Positions 26,001 through 34,675 are shown, numbered from the stretch's first letter. The stretch: DNA of 64,000 nucleotides from JBFAPK01 sp040676675 (GCF_040676675.1 NZ_JBFAPK010000044.1:1-64000); one strand, 5' to 3'. Notes: generated by a model not told the origin, from the letters alone. Numbers and translations are program-made.

Positions 26001-26477
26001 TCAGCCGCAGTGCTGGTTGTAGAGGATCTTGTCGACCTGGATGCCGGCCATCCCGCCGAAGTCGACGCAGCGGTGGGACATGTCCACCCCGGCCGGCGTG
26101 TAGACGGGTCCCGCGTAGTACGCGTAGTTGCCCTGGTCGCAGCCGACGCTGGGGCAGGCCGGCCAGGCGTATCCGGACGGCCGGATCTTGGCGAGCGAAT
26201 TCCGGTACTCGCCGTAGGCGTCGCCGGAGTGGTTGGCGACGAGGCAGTTCCGCCTGGCGGTCGACGAGTAGTAGACGTCCAGGTACATGTCGATCCTGTC
26301 GGTGTACTGGTTGCCGACCGGGTGGTGCCCGACCAGCGCGTACGAGGATCCGCACGGCCCGGCCATGATGGACGCCCCGCCACCGCTGTCGGCGGAGGCC
26401 GGGGCGGCGAACCCGAGCAGCAGGGCCGCCACCGCTCCGATGATCGACAAGTTTCGCCGCGTCAGGAATCTCCGCAT
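26001..26477 (-). CDS. Secreted Cys-rich protein, resembles spore-associated protein A
   Basis: A 158-residue exported protein. The signal peptide (SIIGAVAALLLGFAAPASA) has a cleavage site near residue 29. The mature domain has six Cys (42, 78, 108, 113, 137, 157) and the layout (CGSSYALVGHHPV... MYLDVYYSSTARRNCLV) of actinomycete spore-associated protein A-like proteins; identification is by resemblance only. The ribosome site GGAGGTAGCGAG precedes ATG 26477. It is followed on the same strand by the I36-like gene. Confidence 0.65.
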   Translation of the reverse strand: MRRFLTRRNLSIIGAVAALLLGFAAPASADSGGGASIMAGPCGSSYALVGHHPVGNQYTDRIDMYLDVYYSSTARRNCLVANHSGDAYGEYRNSLAKIRPSGYAWPACPSVGCDQGNYAYYAGPVYTPAGVDMSHRCVDFGGMAGIQVDKILYNQHCG

Positions 26478-26688
26478 CGCTCGCTACCTCCGTGTCTTCC
26501 TCCCCCGGGGAGACTTCCCGGGAGACGGGTTCGTGGCCGCGGCACCGGATCCCCTCCCTCCGGTGTCACGCCCCCTCACCGAACAGCAGTGACCCGCCCG
26601 GCGGGTGGAATCCGACCGAATCCGACCGCCGCGGTACGCGCGGCGCCCCGACGCGCCCGGCCAGCAAATGTCGCAAAGTTGGCGAAGG

Positions 26689-26719
26689 TGACATCACCCG
26701 ACGCGGCGGTGGTTAACCT
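26689..26719 (+). promoter_or_regulatory. Candidate promoter of the STAND regulator gene
   Basis: TGACAT (26689-26694), 19 bases, then TAACCT (26714-26719) about 40 bases before the ATG. TANNNT -10 elements are the actinobacterial norm; the -35 is weaker support. Confidence 0.4.
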
Positions 26720-26757
26720 GGGCTCGCCCGAGACCCCCCTCGGTCAGGAGCCGAACC

Positions 26758-29376
26758 ATGCCGCCTGCGCGGGAACCGGCCCGCCCGCCCGCCGACGCCT
26801 TCGCCGCGCTGCCCGACCCCGGCCAGGCCGGCACGCTCGACGAACTGGTCGAGCGGCTGCGCTGGTTGAAGGTCTGGGCGGGCGACCCGTCGTACGAGTC
26901 CATCAAGGACCGGGTCAACGCGGCCTGGACCGACGCGGGCCGGCCGGTCGGCGAGCTGGCCCGGAAGACCACGGTGGTGGACTGTTTCCGGCGCGGCCGA
27001 CGGCGGTTGAACACCGACCTGGTGGTCGCGGTGGTGGCGGCGCTGCACCCCGACCCGGGGTACGTCGCCCAGTGGCGCCAGGCGCTGCGGGTGGTCGGCG
27101 GGGAGGCCCGCGCGGCGACCCAGGTACGGGTCCAGGACGCGCTCCCACCGGACCCGGCCGAGTTCGCCGGCCGTACCGTGGAACTGGCGCGGCTGCGCCG
27201 GGCGGTGCGGCAGGGCCGGCGGGCGGGCGCCGCGGTGACCTGCGCGATCGAGGGGATGGCCGGGGTCGGCAAGACGCTGCTCGCCATCCACGCCGGGCAT
27301 TTCCTCGCCCGCGAGGAGCCGTTCGAGCGGGTGCTCTTCGTGAACCTCCGGGGATTCCACCCCGACCCCGCCCAGCCACCCGCCGAACCGGCCGCCGTCC
27401 TGGACGGCTTCCTGCGGCTGCTGGGCGTACCGGGGCACAAGATCCCGTACGAGCTGCCGGCCCGCGCCTCCGCCTACCGCGAACGCGTCGCCGATCACCG
27501 GGCGCTGGTGATCCTGGACGACGCGGCCGACGCCGAACAGGTCCGCCACCTGCTCCCGGGATCCCCCGGCTGCCTCACCCTGGTCACCAGCAGACGCGGC
27601 CTCGGCGGCCTGCCCGACGCGACACACCTCACGGTGGACGGCTTCACCGCCGTGGAGGCCGAGGCGTTCCTGCGGCGGGCCGTGCCGGACGTCCCGGTGG
27701 GCCCGGACCCGGACGCCGCCGCCCGGATCGTCCGGCGCTGCGGGCATCTACCGCTGGCCGTCGGACTGATCGCCGGACACATCCGCGGCCGGTCCGGCTG
27801 GACCCTGACCGACCACGCGGACCGGCTCGACGAGCGGCACCGGGACCGGCGCCTGGACGACCGGGTCGAACTCGCCCTGGACCTGTCCTACCGGCACCTC
27901 GCCGCCGACCAGCAGCGCCTGCTGCGGCTGGTGGCGCTGCACCCCGGGCAGGACCTCGACGCGTACGCCGCCGCGGCGCTCGCCGGCACCGACCTGCCCA
28001 CCGCCGAGGCGCACCTGCGGCGGTTGCGCCGCGACCACCTGCTGCAGGACGCGACCCCGGGCCGGTACGCCCTGCACGACCTCGTCCGGTCCCACGCGGC
28101 CGGTCGCGCCGCCGACGAGGACCCACCACCCGCGCGCCGGCAGGCCCTGACCCGCCTCCTCGACCACTACCTGGCCACCGCCGCCACGGCCATGGACACC
28201 CTGTTCCCGGCCGAGGCGCACCGCCGGCCCAGGATCGCCGCGCCCGCCACCCCGGTGCCCGACCTGGCCGAACCGGGCGCCGCTCGCGCCTGGCTGGACG
28301 CCGAGCGGCACACCCTCGTCGCGGTCGCCGTGCACGCCGCGACCCGGGGCTGGCCGGCGCACACCGTCCGGCTGTCGGCCACCCTGTTCCGGTACCTCAA
28401 TGGCGGGTACAACGCCGACGGCCTGACCGTCCACGAGCACGCCCAGCGGGCGGCCGGCGACCTCGACGACCCGCGCGGGCAGGCGCACGCCCTGACCAAC
28501 CTGGGGGCCACCGAGGTGCAGATGGGGCGGTTCGAGCCGGCCGGCCAGCACCTCCAGCGGGCGCTGACCCTGCACCGGCGGGTCGGTGACCTGGTCGGCC
28601 AGGCCCGCGCCCTGACCAACCTCGGCATCCGGGCCGCCCGGTTAGGTCAGTACGGCGCGGCGGCGGAACACCACGAGCAGGCCCTGGTCCGGTACCGGCA
28701 GGCCGGCGACCCCACCGGTGAGGCCCGCGCACTGGGCAACCTCGGCTTCGTCGAGGGACGGCTGGGGCGGTACCGGGCCGCCGCCGAGCGCTACGAGCAG
28801 GCCCTGACGCTGTGCCGGCGGGCCGGCGACCGTACCGGCGAGGCCTCCGCGCTGGGCAACCTCGGCGACGTCGAGGTGCGGCTGGGCCGGTACGGTCCGG
28901 CCGCCGAGCACATCGAGCAGGCCATGGCCCTGTACCGGCAGCGCGGCGACCGCGACGGCGAGGCCTGGACGCTGGACAGCCTCGGCATCCTGCACACCAG
29001 CCTCGGCCGGCCGGACCGCGCGGTCGAGCAGCACCGGCGGGCGCTGGAGTTCTTCCGCGACAGCGGCGGTCGGGACGGCGAGACGTACGCGCTCAACGGG
29101 CTCGGCGAGGCCGCCCACGCCGCCGGGCGGCCCGCCGAGGCCGTGACCCACCACGAGGCCGCGCACGCCCTCGCCCTGGAGATCGGCGCCCTCGACCAGC
29201 GGGCCCGCGCCCAGGCCGGCCTCGGCCAGGCCCGGCTGGCGCTCGGCGACGAGGCCGGGGCACAGCGGCACTACGCGGCGGCGCTGGACCTCTACGCCGA
29301 GCTCGGCATGCCGCAGGCCGAGCAGGTCCGCGCCCAACTCGCCGCGATCACCGAGACGAGCCCGGTCCGTCGGTGA
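26758..29376 (+). CDS. STAND ATPase with TPR repeats (NB-ARC type regulator)
   Basis: An 872-residue signal-transduction ATPase. Residues 1-120 form a helical XRE-like N-domain (LVERLRWLKVWAGDPSYESI... VVDCFRRGRRRLN) common in actinomycete STAND proteins. The NTPase has Walker A GMAGVGKT (166-173), Walker B ALVILDDA (about 249-256) and sensor LVTSRR, and is followed by a helical domain. From about residue 570 to 855 there are at least seven tetratricopeptide repeats (LGRYGAAAEHHEQAL type) forming a ligand or partner surface. The cytosolic STAND role is nucleotide-dependent oligomerisation in response to a signal; the target is unknown. A standalone gene, divergent from the secreted-protein pair with a 280-base gap. 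Confidence 0.88.
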   Translation: MPPAREPARPPADAFAALPDPGQAGTLDELVERLRWLKVWAGDPSYESIKDRVNAAWTDAGRPVGELARKTTVVDCFRRGRRRLNTDLVVAVVAALHPDPGYVAQWRQALRVVGGEARAATQVRVQDALPPDPAEFAGRTVELARLRRAVRQGRRAGAAVTCAIEGMAGVGKTLLAIHAGHFLAREEPFERVLFVNLRGFHPDPAQPPAEPAAVLDGFLRLLGVPGHKIPYELPARASAYRERVADHRALVILDDAADAEQVRHLLPGSPGCLTLVTSRRGLGGLPDATHLTVDGFTAVEAEAFLRRAVPDVPVGPDPDAAARIVRRCGHLPLAVGLIAGHIRGRSGWTLTDHADRLDERHRDRRLDDRVELALDLSYRHLAADQQRLLRLVALHPGQDLDAYAAAALAGTDLPTAEAHLRRLRRDHLLQDATPGRYALHDLVRSHAAGRAADEDPPPARRQALTRLLDHYLATAATAMDTLFPAEAHRRPRIAAPATPVPDLAEPGAARAWLDAERHTLVAVAVHAATRGWPAHTVRLSATLFRYLNGGYNADGLTVHEHAQRAAGDLDDPRGQAHALTNLGATEVQMGRFEPAGQHLQRALTLHRRVGDLVGQARALTNLGIRAARLGQYGAAAEHHEQALVRYRQAGDPTGEARALGNLGFVEGRLGRYRAAAERYEQALTLCRRAGDRTGEASALGNLGDVEVRLGRYGPAAEHIEQAMALYRQRGDRDGEAWTLDSLGILHTSLGRPDRAVEQHRRALEFFRDSGGRDGETYALNGLGEAAHAAGRPAEAVTHHEAAHALALEIGALDQRARAQAGLGQARLALGDEAGAQRHYAAALDLYAELGMPQAEQVRAQLAAITETSPVRR

Positions 29377-29387
29377 CGGTCCGGGCT
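29359..29387. terminator. Hairpin across the STAND stop codon
   Basis: AGCCCGG pairs with CCGGGCT across a 15-base loop that contains the TGA stop at 29374-29376. It lies at a convergent junction and may act as a terminator; the stem is short. Confidence 0.35.
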
Positions 29388-29420
29388 TCCTCGCCTCGGC
29401 GCCCGCCACCGCCGGTCAAC

Positions 29421-30332
29421 CTAGATCCCACCCCACGGGTCCTTCGGGTCGAACGGTATGTAGACGCCGTTCCCGCTGTCCAAGTGGTACACCGACCGGT
29501 AGGCCGGCACGGCGGCGGTGCTGCGGATCAGCTTGTCGCCGGGAAGCAAGACGCTGATGTTCCACGGTTGTCCGTTGACCAACGCCTCGACCGCGATGGA
29601 CCATTCGAGGTAGGAGCGCTTGGTCAACCCCTCTATCGACATTGGGACGGCCTCACCGGGCGCAACCTGCACGACCTTTTTCGCGAAAAAATCCCCACCC
29701 AGCTTGTTCTCAAGTCCGTCGTAGGTCCGCGCGCGCGGCTTGGGGGTGTCGAGGTCGAACCCGACCGCGGTGATGTCGAGATTGCCCGCCGGCGGGTGCC
29801 AGACGAGGGTGCCGCTCAGTGGGGCGGCGCGCTTCGTCACCTCGGCGTACATGTTCTTGATGACCACCGGCTCCGGGCCGCAGCCGGTCGCGATCAGCTT
29901 CAACGGCGTACCGGCGTTGTACTGCGACCGGACCGGCTGGTACTTCGCCAGCACTTTGTCCGGATCGAACTCGTTGTTCGCGTTGAGCGCCGGAAGTATG
30001 GACGGCAGGTTCTCGGCGGTTGCCCACCAGGTCGACCCCGGGGCTTCGAAGTCGTACGAGAGGGCGAGGCTGAGCGGCGGGCCGCCCGGCCGGCAGGGCT
30101 GGTTGGGCACGAGCTTGCCGTCGGAGAGGACGGGGGCCGGCGTCTCCTCCGGCGAGTCGGGCCAGATGGCGTTCGCCACCTTCTCGCCCAGCGGGGTGAA
30201 GACGGCGCCGACGGCGGCCAGCGCCACCGCAGCCAGCGCGGCGAGAAGCTTGGTCCGGAACCCGCTCATTCGTCCCCCCTGCGGTCCGTCCGGCGTGGCC
30301 GGCGCTCCACCCTCGGTCTGGTTCGTTGACAT
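29421..30332 (-). CDS. Membrane-anchored protein of unknown function
   Basis: A 303-residue protein. The cytosolic Thr/Gly/Pro-rich start leads to one membrane helix (LLAALAAVALAAVGAVFTPL, about 29-48); the remaining 250 residues are outside and look all-beta (alternating strands such as AGTPLKLIATGCG, VVIKNMYAEV, LSGTLVWHPPAGN). Two Cys (about 81 and 150) could pair. No family is recognised. Two starts are possible: ATG 30332 (GGGGGAAA upstream) or ATG 30269 (GGGGGGA upstream), which removes the Pro-rich lead. Convergent with the STAND gene; no link between them is visible. Confidence 0.65.
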   Translation of the reverse strand: MSTNQTEGGAPATPDGPQGGRMSGFRTKLLAALAAVALAAVGAVFTPLGEKVANAIWPDSPEETPAPVLSDGKLVPNQPCRPGGPPLSLALSYDFEAPGSTWWATAENLPSILPALNANNEFDPDKVLAKYQPVRSQYNAGTPLKLIATGCGPEPVVIKNMYAEVTKRAAPLSGTLVWHPPAGNLDITAVGFDLDTPKPRARTYDGLENKLGGDFFAKKVVQVAPGEAVPMSIEGLTKRSYLEWSIAVEALVNGQPWNISVLLPGDKLIRSTAAVPAYRSVYHLDSGNGVYIPFDPKDPWGGI

Positions 30333-30422
30333 TGCCGGTTTCCCCCGCGTCGTCCAGTGGTCGAGCGGAGTCTATGCGGGACCGTCCCGCCGGCGGGACT
30401 CGGCGTCGCCGACCGGGCGCGT

Positions 30423-31835
30423 TCAGCCGCTGGGGAGCAGTTTCTTCTGGACCTTGCCCATGGCGTTGCGGGGCAGCCGTTCCATCAGGTGCACCCGCCG
30501 GGGTCGCTTGTGTACGGCGATCCGCGAGGCGACGAAGTCGATCAGTTGCGCCTCGGTCACCGACTCGGCCACCACGTACGCGACGACCTGCTGGCCGAGG
30601 TCGGGGTGGGGCGCGCCGATCACCGCGGCCTCGCGTACGGCCGGGTGGGCGAGCAGCGCGTTCTCGACCTCGCCGGCGCCGATCCGGTACCCGCCGCTCT
30701 TGATCAGGTCGGTGGAGGCGCGGCCGACGATGCGGTGCCAGCCGTCGGGGCCGACGGTGGCGATGTCGCCCGTGCGGAACCAGCCGTCCGGGGTGAACGC
30801 CCGCTCGTTGGCCTCCGCCGCGTTCCGGTAGCCCCGGAACAGCACCGGGCCGCGCACCTGCAGCTCGCCCGGGGACTCGCCGTCGGCCGGTACGGCCGTG
30901 CCGTCGTCGCCGACCAGCCGCGTCTCGACCCCCGCCAACGGCAGGCCGACGTACCCGGGCCGGCGTTCGCCGTCCGCCCGGGTGCTGATCGTGATCAGCG
31001 TCTCGGTCATCCCGTACCGCTCCACCGGGCGCTGCCCGGTCAGCTCGCGGAGCAGCTCGAAGACCGGGACCGGCAGGGGCGCGCTGCCCGAGACGAGCAG
31101 CCGCGCGGAGGAGAGCGCCTGGGCGGCCGGCGGTACCGCGCAGACCCGCGACCAGACCGTCGGTACGCCGAAGTAGAGCGTGCCGCCCGCGGCGGCGTAC
31201 GCCTCCGGCGTGGGCCGGCCGGTGTGCCGCAGCCGGGAGCCGAGCCGCAGCGGGCCGAGCGCCCCCAGCACGAGCCCGTGCACGTGGAACAGCGGCAGGC
31301 CGTGCACCAGCAGGTCGTCGGGGGTCCAGGCCCAGGCGTCGGCGAGCGCGTCCAGGTCGGCGGCGATGGCGCCGTGCGGGATCAGCGCGCCCTTCGGCGC
31401 GCCCGTGGTGCCGGAGGTGTAGAGGATCAGCGCGGTCTGCTCGGCGGGCGGCTCCGGGTAGCTGGTCGACGAGCGCGCGGCGAGGTTGATCGGCGCGACC
31501 GGTACCGGGAGACCGTGCAGCGCCGGCGCGGCGGCCTCGCGGGGCGCGACGAGCAGCAGCGCCGCCCCCGAATCGCGCAGTACGTGGTCCCGCTCGGCCG
31601 GGCCGGCGTCCGGCGGCACCGGCACCACCGGTACCCCGGCGATCAGGCCGGCGACGACGCCGACCAGGGTCTCCATGCTCGCGGTCGCCCAGACGGCCAC
31701 CGCGTCGAGGCCGGCGATGCGGTCGGCGGTGGCGGTGGCGGCCCCCAGCACCGCCTCGCGGGACGCCGTCTGGTCCGCTATCTGGATCGCGTCGGGCCGG
31801 TCACCGAACGCCCCGGACAACGCCGGCAGCAACAT
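30423..31835 (-). CDS. matB: Malonyl-CoA synthetase (MatB type)
   Basis: A 470-residue adenylate-forming ligase making malonyl-CoA (or methylmalonyl-CoA) from the free diacid, ATP and CoA. It shows the AMP-binding motif LILYTSGTTGAPKGA, PLFHVHGLVLGALGPL, VERYGMTETL, the GWFRTGDIA hinge and the C-terminal catalytic Lys of NAMGKVQKK. Motif by motif it follows the well-studied Streptomyces MatB, including the VAVWATASMET start region and LIKSGGYRIGAGEVENALL. ATG 31835 has AAGGAG upstream. It follows a crotonase gene on the same strand by 62 bases and lies near a divergent GntR regulator, as in malonate-use loci. Confidence 0.87.
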   Translation of the reverse strand: MLLPALSGAFGDRPDAIQIADQTASREAVLGAATATADRIAGLDAVAVWATASMETLVGVVAGLIAGVPVVPVPPDAGPAERDHVLRDSGAALLLVAPREAAAPALHGLPVPVAPINLAARSSTSYPEPPAEQTALILYTSGTTGAPKGALIPHGAIAADLDALADAWAWTPDDLLVHGLPLFHVHGLVLGALGPLRLGSRLRHTGRPTPEAYAAAGGTLYFGVPTVWSRVCAVPPAAQALSSARLLVSGSAPLPVPVFELLRELTGQRPVERYGMTETLITISTRADGERRPGYVGLPLAGVETRLVGDDGTAVPADGESPGELQVRGPVLFRGYRNAAEANERAFTPDGWFRTGDIATVGPDGWHRIVGRASTDLIKSGGYRIGAGEVENALLAHPAVREAAVIGAPHPDLGQQVVAYVVAESVTEAQLIDFVASRIAVHKRPRRVHLMERLPRNAMGKVQKKLLPSG

Positions 31836-31897
31836 GCGGGTGCTCCTTGCTTGGGGTGTCGACGAGGGGCGCGCCGCGGCGGGCGGCCCCTCCCTGT

Positions 31898-32701
31898 TCA
31901 CCGGCCGGTCCAGGTCGGCGGCCGTTTGGCGGTGAAGTCGCGTACCGCCGCGCGGAAGTCGGCGCTGCCGTAGACGCGGGCCACGACGTCGTCGCAGTCC
32001 ACCGTCGCCACGGCGGCGCGCCGGAGCCGGCGCAGTGACTCCTTCGTGGCCCACATCGTCAGCGGGGCGTGCCCGGTCAACCGGTCGACGGCGCGCCGGA
32101 GCGCGTCGTCCAGCTCCTCGGTCGCCTCGCCGACGAAACCGGCGGCGTGCAGCTCCTGCCCGGTGTAGAACCGGGCGTTGAGCAGCAGCTCCATGGTCCG
32201 GGCCGGGCCGAGGTGGTGGACCAGCAGCGCGTACGTGGGCATCGAGAGGCAGTTGCCCAGGGTCCGGGCGACCGGGATGCCGAAGCGGGCGTCCGGGGTG
32301 GCCAGGCGCAGGTCGCAGACGGCCGCGAGGGCGAGCCCGGCGCCGACGCAGTAGCCGCGGATCACCGCCACGGTCGGTACGTCGACCGCCTCCAGCCGCT
32401 CCAGCACCTCGGTGATGCGCCGCTCGTACGCCACCCCGTCGGCGCCGCCGTCGAACTCGGCGAACTGGGCGATGTCGGTACCGGCGACGAACGCCTCCGT
32501 ACCGGCGCCGCGCAGCACCAGCACCCGTACCGTGGCGTCGGCGTCGGCGCGCTCGCAGGCGGCGTAGAGCCCGTCGTACATGGCCCAGGTCATGGCGTTG
32601 CGCTGGGCCGGGCGGTCGAACGTGACCGTGAGGACCGGGCCGGCCTGCTCGACGACGAGTTCCGCCCCGGCGGGGACGCCCTCGTTCGGGGGCGGGGACA
32701 C
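31898..32701 (-). CDS. Enoyl-CoA hydratase/isomerase (crotonase) family protein
   Basis: A 267-residue crotonase-fold protein. It has the substrate-entry strand VLTVTFDRPAQRNAM, the oxyanion-hole loops AFVAGTDIAQF and GYCVGAGLALAAVCDLRLA, and FGIPVARTLGNCLS, where hydratases usually carry the catalytic Glu: this position is not a clear Glu, so plain hydratase activity is doubtful. Upstream of matB in one transcription unit. Because some crotonases decarboxylate malonyl- or methylmalonyl-CoA, such a role is possible here in place of MatA, but that is an inference. Confidence 0.85.
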   Translation of the reverse strand: MSPPPNEGVPAGAELVVEQAGPVLTVTFDRPAQRNAMTWAMYDGLYAACERADADATVRVLVLRGAGTEAFVAGTDIAQFAEFDGGADGVAYERRITEVLERLEAVDVPTVAVIRGYCVGAGLALAAVCDLRLATPDARFGIPVARTLGNCLSMPTYALLVHHLGPARTMELLLNARFYTGQELHAAGFVGEATEELDDALRRAVDRLTGHAPLTMWATKESLRRLRRAAVATVDCDDVVARVYGSADFRAAVRDFTAKRPPTWTGR

Positions 32702-32739
32702 GGGCTACCTCCGCGGGACACCGGCGACTGCTCCGGTGA

Positions 32740-32757
32740 TTGTAGGCTTGTCTACAA
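32740..32757. promoter_or_regulatory. GntR-type operator in the mat intergenic region
   Basis: TTGTAG-GCTTGT-CTACAA is a perfect 6-bp inverted repeat in the 93-base gap between the crotonase and the divergent GntR gene. FadR-subfamily GntR proteins bind dyads of the form TNGTNNNACNA or TTGTNNACAA, which this resembles. Confidence 0.65.
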
Positions 32758-32794
32758 AAGACGACGACGTGGGACCTGATCGGGGAGGGCCGCC

Positions 32795-33568
32795 GTGGCG
32801 GCAGTGGAGCAGGCCACCGGCGCGGACCGGGCGGCGGTGCGGACCGCACGGCGCATCCTGGCGCCACCCAGCCTCTCCCAGCTCGCCGCCGACGCGGTCC
32901 GCGCGATGATCTTCACGGGCGAGCTACGGCCCGGCGACCGGGTGGTGGAGAACCGGTTGACCCAGCAGCTCGGCATCTCCCGCCCGCCGCTGCGCGAGGC
33001 GCTGCGGGTGCTCGAACAGGAGGGACTGCTGGTCCAGCAGCCCCGGCGCGGCGTCATCGTCGTCCCGATCACCCTGCACGACGTGTACGAGATCTTCACC
33101 CTCCGCGACCAGCTCGAACGGATGGCGGTCGAGCTGGGCGTACCGGTCCGCGACGCCACCCGGCTCGACCGCTGCCGCGCCGCACTGGCGGAGATGGCCG
33201 AGGCGGCGCGCGCCGGCGACGCGGCGGCGGTGACCGGGCACGGCTTCGGCTTCCACCTGGCGCTGGTGGGGCTGGCCGGGCACGGGCGGCTGGAGGAGGC
33301 GTACCGGTCACTCTCGTCGCAGATGCGACTCTGCATGGGGCTCAACCAGCGGGCCCGGCGGGACCGCGAGGACCTGCTCGGCAACGTCGAGCGGCACGGC
33401 GCCCTGCTCGCGGCGGTCGAGGACGGCGACCCGGCCACGGTGCTGGCGGCGCTGGACGGACACGGCCACCGGACCTTCGTCCTGGCGCTCGGCGACACGC
33501 TCGGCGGGCGTACCCCGGCGGCCGAGGCGTGGCTGGCCCGCCTCGCCACCGCGTCGTCGACCCGCTGA
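32795..33568 (+). CDS. GntR-family regulator (FadR/FCD subfamily), MatR-like by context
   Basis: A 257-residue regulator. The N-terminal winged helix (LAADAVRAMIFTGELRPGDR... GISRPPLREALRVLEQEGLL) is followed by an all-helical FCD ligand domain with the metal-binding pattern (Asp in FTLRDQLE, His in GFGFHLALVG, His in NVERHGALL and HGHRT). GTG 32795 gives a start near the HTH. Divergent from the crotonase-matB pair, with a fitting operator between. The likely ligand is a malonate-related acid or CoA ester. Confidence 0.88.
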   Translation: MAAVEQATGADRAAVRTARRILAPPSLSQLAADAVRAMIFTGELRPGDRVVENRLTQQLGISRPPLREALRVLEQEGLLVQQPRRGVIVVPITLHDVYEIFTLRDQLERMAVELGVPVRDATRLDRCRAALAEMAEAARAGDAAAVTGHGFGFHLALVGLAGHGRLEEAYRSLSSQMRLCMGLNQRARRDREDLLGNVERHGALLAAVEDGDPATVLAALDGHGHRTFVLALGDTLGGRTPAAEAWLARLATASSTR

Positions 33569-33665
33569 GTGCCGTGCTTGGAACAGGCGAACTGTTCAAC
33601 TCTCGACGATGTGCGGGTGCGCTGCTAATGAGGTGCCCGCTCCCACCTGGCCGCACCCCCTGCTG

Positions 33666-33887
33666 TTACTTCTTGTCCCCGGCCACGTAGACGCCTCGGC
33701 CTGGCTGGCCGTACACCAGACCTCGAGCCTTGAGCTGGATCATGGTGAACCGGATGACCGTCTCCGAGACTTCGTAGATCTCGCACAGCTTGCTCGTGCT
33801 GGGCAGCCTGTCGCCAGGCTTCAATACACCTGACTCGATCTGTCGGGTGATGTCGTCGGCAATCTGCTGGTACAGCGGCTCGGCCAC
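33666..33887 (-). CDS. Small GntR-family repressor (HTH only)
   Basis: A 73-residue winged-helix protein (start AEPLYQQIADDITRQIESG, then LKPGDRLPSTSKLCEIYEVS). It is the GntR DNA-binding domain with no ligand domain, a type frequent in Micromonosporaceae and Streptomyces. Start GTG 33887 has a perfect GGAGGAGG. It faces away from a set of tiny ORFs across a region with repeated GATAC/GTATC half-sites, which it probably binds. Effector unknown. Confidence 0.85.
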   Translation of the reverse strand: MAEPLYQQIADDITRQIESGVLKPGDRLPSTSKLCEIYEVSETVIRFTMIQLKARGLVYGQPGRGVYVAGDKK

Positions 33888-33935
33888 GCGTACCTCCTCC
33901 CAGCGTCAAGACAACACGCCGGGGGAGACAACAAG

Positions 33936-33979
33936 CGATACGGGGTATCGTAGCGATACTGGGTGTACCGGGTAACGTA
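33936..33979. promoter_or_regulatory. Operator array for the small GntR protein
   Basis: A perfect dyad CGATAC-GGG-GTATCG (33936-33950) is followed by CGATACTGGGTGTACC and GTACCGGGTAACG, degenerate copies of the same half-sites at roughly helical spacing. It lies between the divergent GntR gene and the tiny-ORF set. Confidence 0.6.
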
Positions 33980-34003
33980 GGTTGCGATCCCTGTGAGGTG
34001 CAG

Positions 34004-34177
34004 ATGGTCCGCTACGACGAGTACCTGATCCATGCCGCATTGACCCTCGCCCGGCGACATCGACCGGTGTGGTCATGGCGGCGCTGGCGCCGAATCTGCC
34101 GCTGCGGCTCTGAGCTGCCATGCCGAGCCCGGCACCGCGTACCTCTCAATCGAGGTCACTGGCCGGGGGAGCGGTGA
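34004..34177 (+). CDS. 57-residue Arg/Trp-rich protein with Cys motif
   Basis: ATG 34004 follows GTGAGGTG. It encodes a basic protein with a Trp/Arg stretch (SWRRWRRICRCG) and a CXCX5C pattern, and ends with TGA overlapping the next ATG (TGATG). It was not picked up as a long frame, but the ribosome site, the overlap and the position in a divergent GntR unit support it. A Zn-binding ribbon is possible; function unknown. Confidence 0.6.
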   Translation: MVRYDEYLIHAALTLARRHRPVWSWRRWRRICRCGSELPCRARHRVPLNRGHWPGER

Positions 34178-34440
34178 TGCTGCGTTACCTCGCCCAGGAA
34201 GCCGTGGACGGTCACAAGCCCGCCCGACCCGAATGGAATTGCGGCACGTGCTTCCGGACATGGCCCTGCGATCCAGCCAAGGCGCGGCTACGCGAGCGGT
34301 ACGGCAGAGATCGGATCGGTCTGTCGATCGAGATGGCTGATCAACTCTTCATCGCCACTGCCGATCTCTATCTGCGCCTGAACCGGACCGACATCAACCC
34401 GACCGAGCTGCACGCTCGGTTCATCGCTTGGACGCGCTGA
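34177..34440 (+). CDS. 87-residue protein with WNCGTCFRTWPCDPAK motif
   Basis: ATG 34177 (overlapping the previous stop; GGGGGAG upstream) is preferred to the longer frame from 34120. The protein carries a CXXCX4C cluster inside WNCGTCFRTWPCDPAKARL, then a helical C-terminal half (MADQLFIATADLYLRL). The motif recurs next to small GntR genes in actinomycetes, to my knowledge with no assigned role. Ends in TGATG with the next ORF. Confidence 0.68.
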   Translation: MLRYLAQEAVDGHKPARPEWNCGTCFRTWPCDPAKARLRERYGRDRIGLSIEMADQLFIATADLYLRLNRTDINPTELHARFIAWTR

Positions 34441-34622
34441 TGGGGATCCTTCGGCGTGGTGACGAGCCGATGCACTACGAGGACGGATCGCACCGGTGGG
34501 TACCGCCTGATCCGGACATGGACCAGGAAGCCTGGGAGGTCAGCGTCCGGGCGCACCAGGAGAAGCACCGGGAGATGTTCGGTGCGAGGCCGAAGGCGAC
34601 CCGGGACGGCCCGGCGACGTGA
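34440..34622 (+). CDS. 60-residue acidic protein
   Basis: ATG 34440 overlaps the previous stop by one base. It encodes a hydrophilic protein rich in His, Asp, Glu and Trp (YEDGSHRWVPPDPDMDQEAW). No family recognised. Third member of the coupled small-ORF run; an internal ATG at 34470 is an alternative start. Confidence 0.5.
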   Translation: MGILRRGDEPMHYEDGSHRWVPPDPDMDQEAWEVSVRAHQEKHREMFGARPKATRDGPAT

Positions 34623-34675
34623 CCAGATCTGCGGGCGCGTCGGCTGCGGGTGGGTAGGCGCGGAGGTCGTCCGAG

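Noticed and set aside
33581..33597. GAACAG-GCGAA-CTGTTC as a terminator or operator
   Set aside because: Only a 6-bp stem, just after a stop codon, with no extension or partner; too weak to call.
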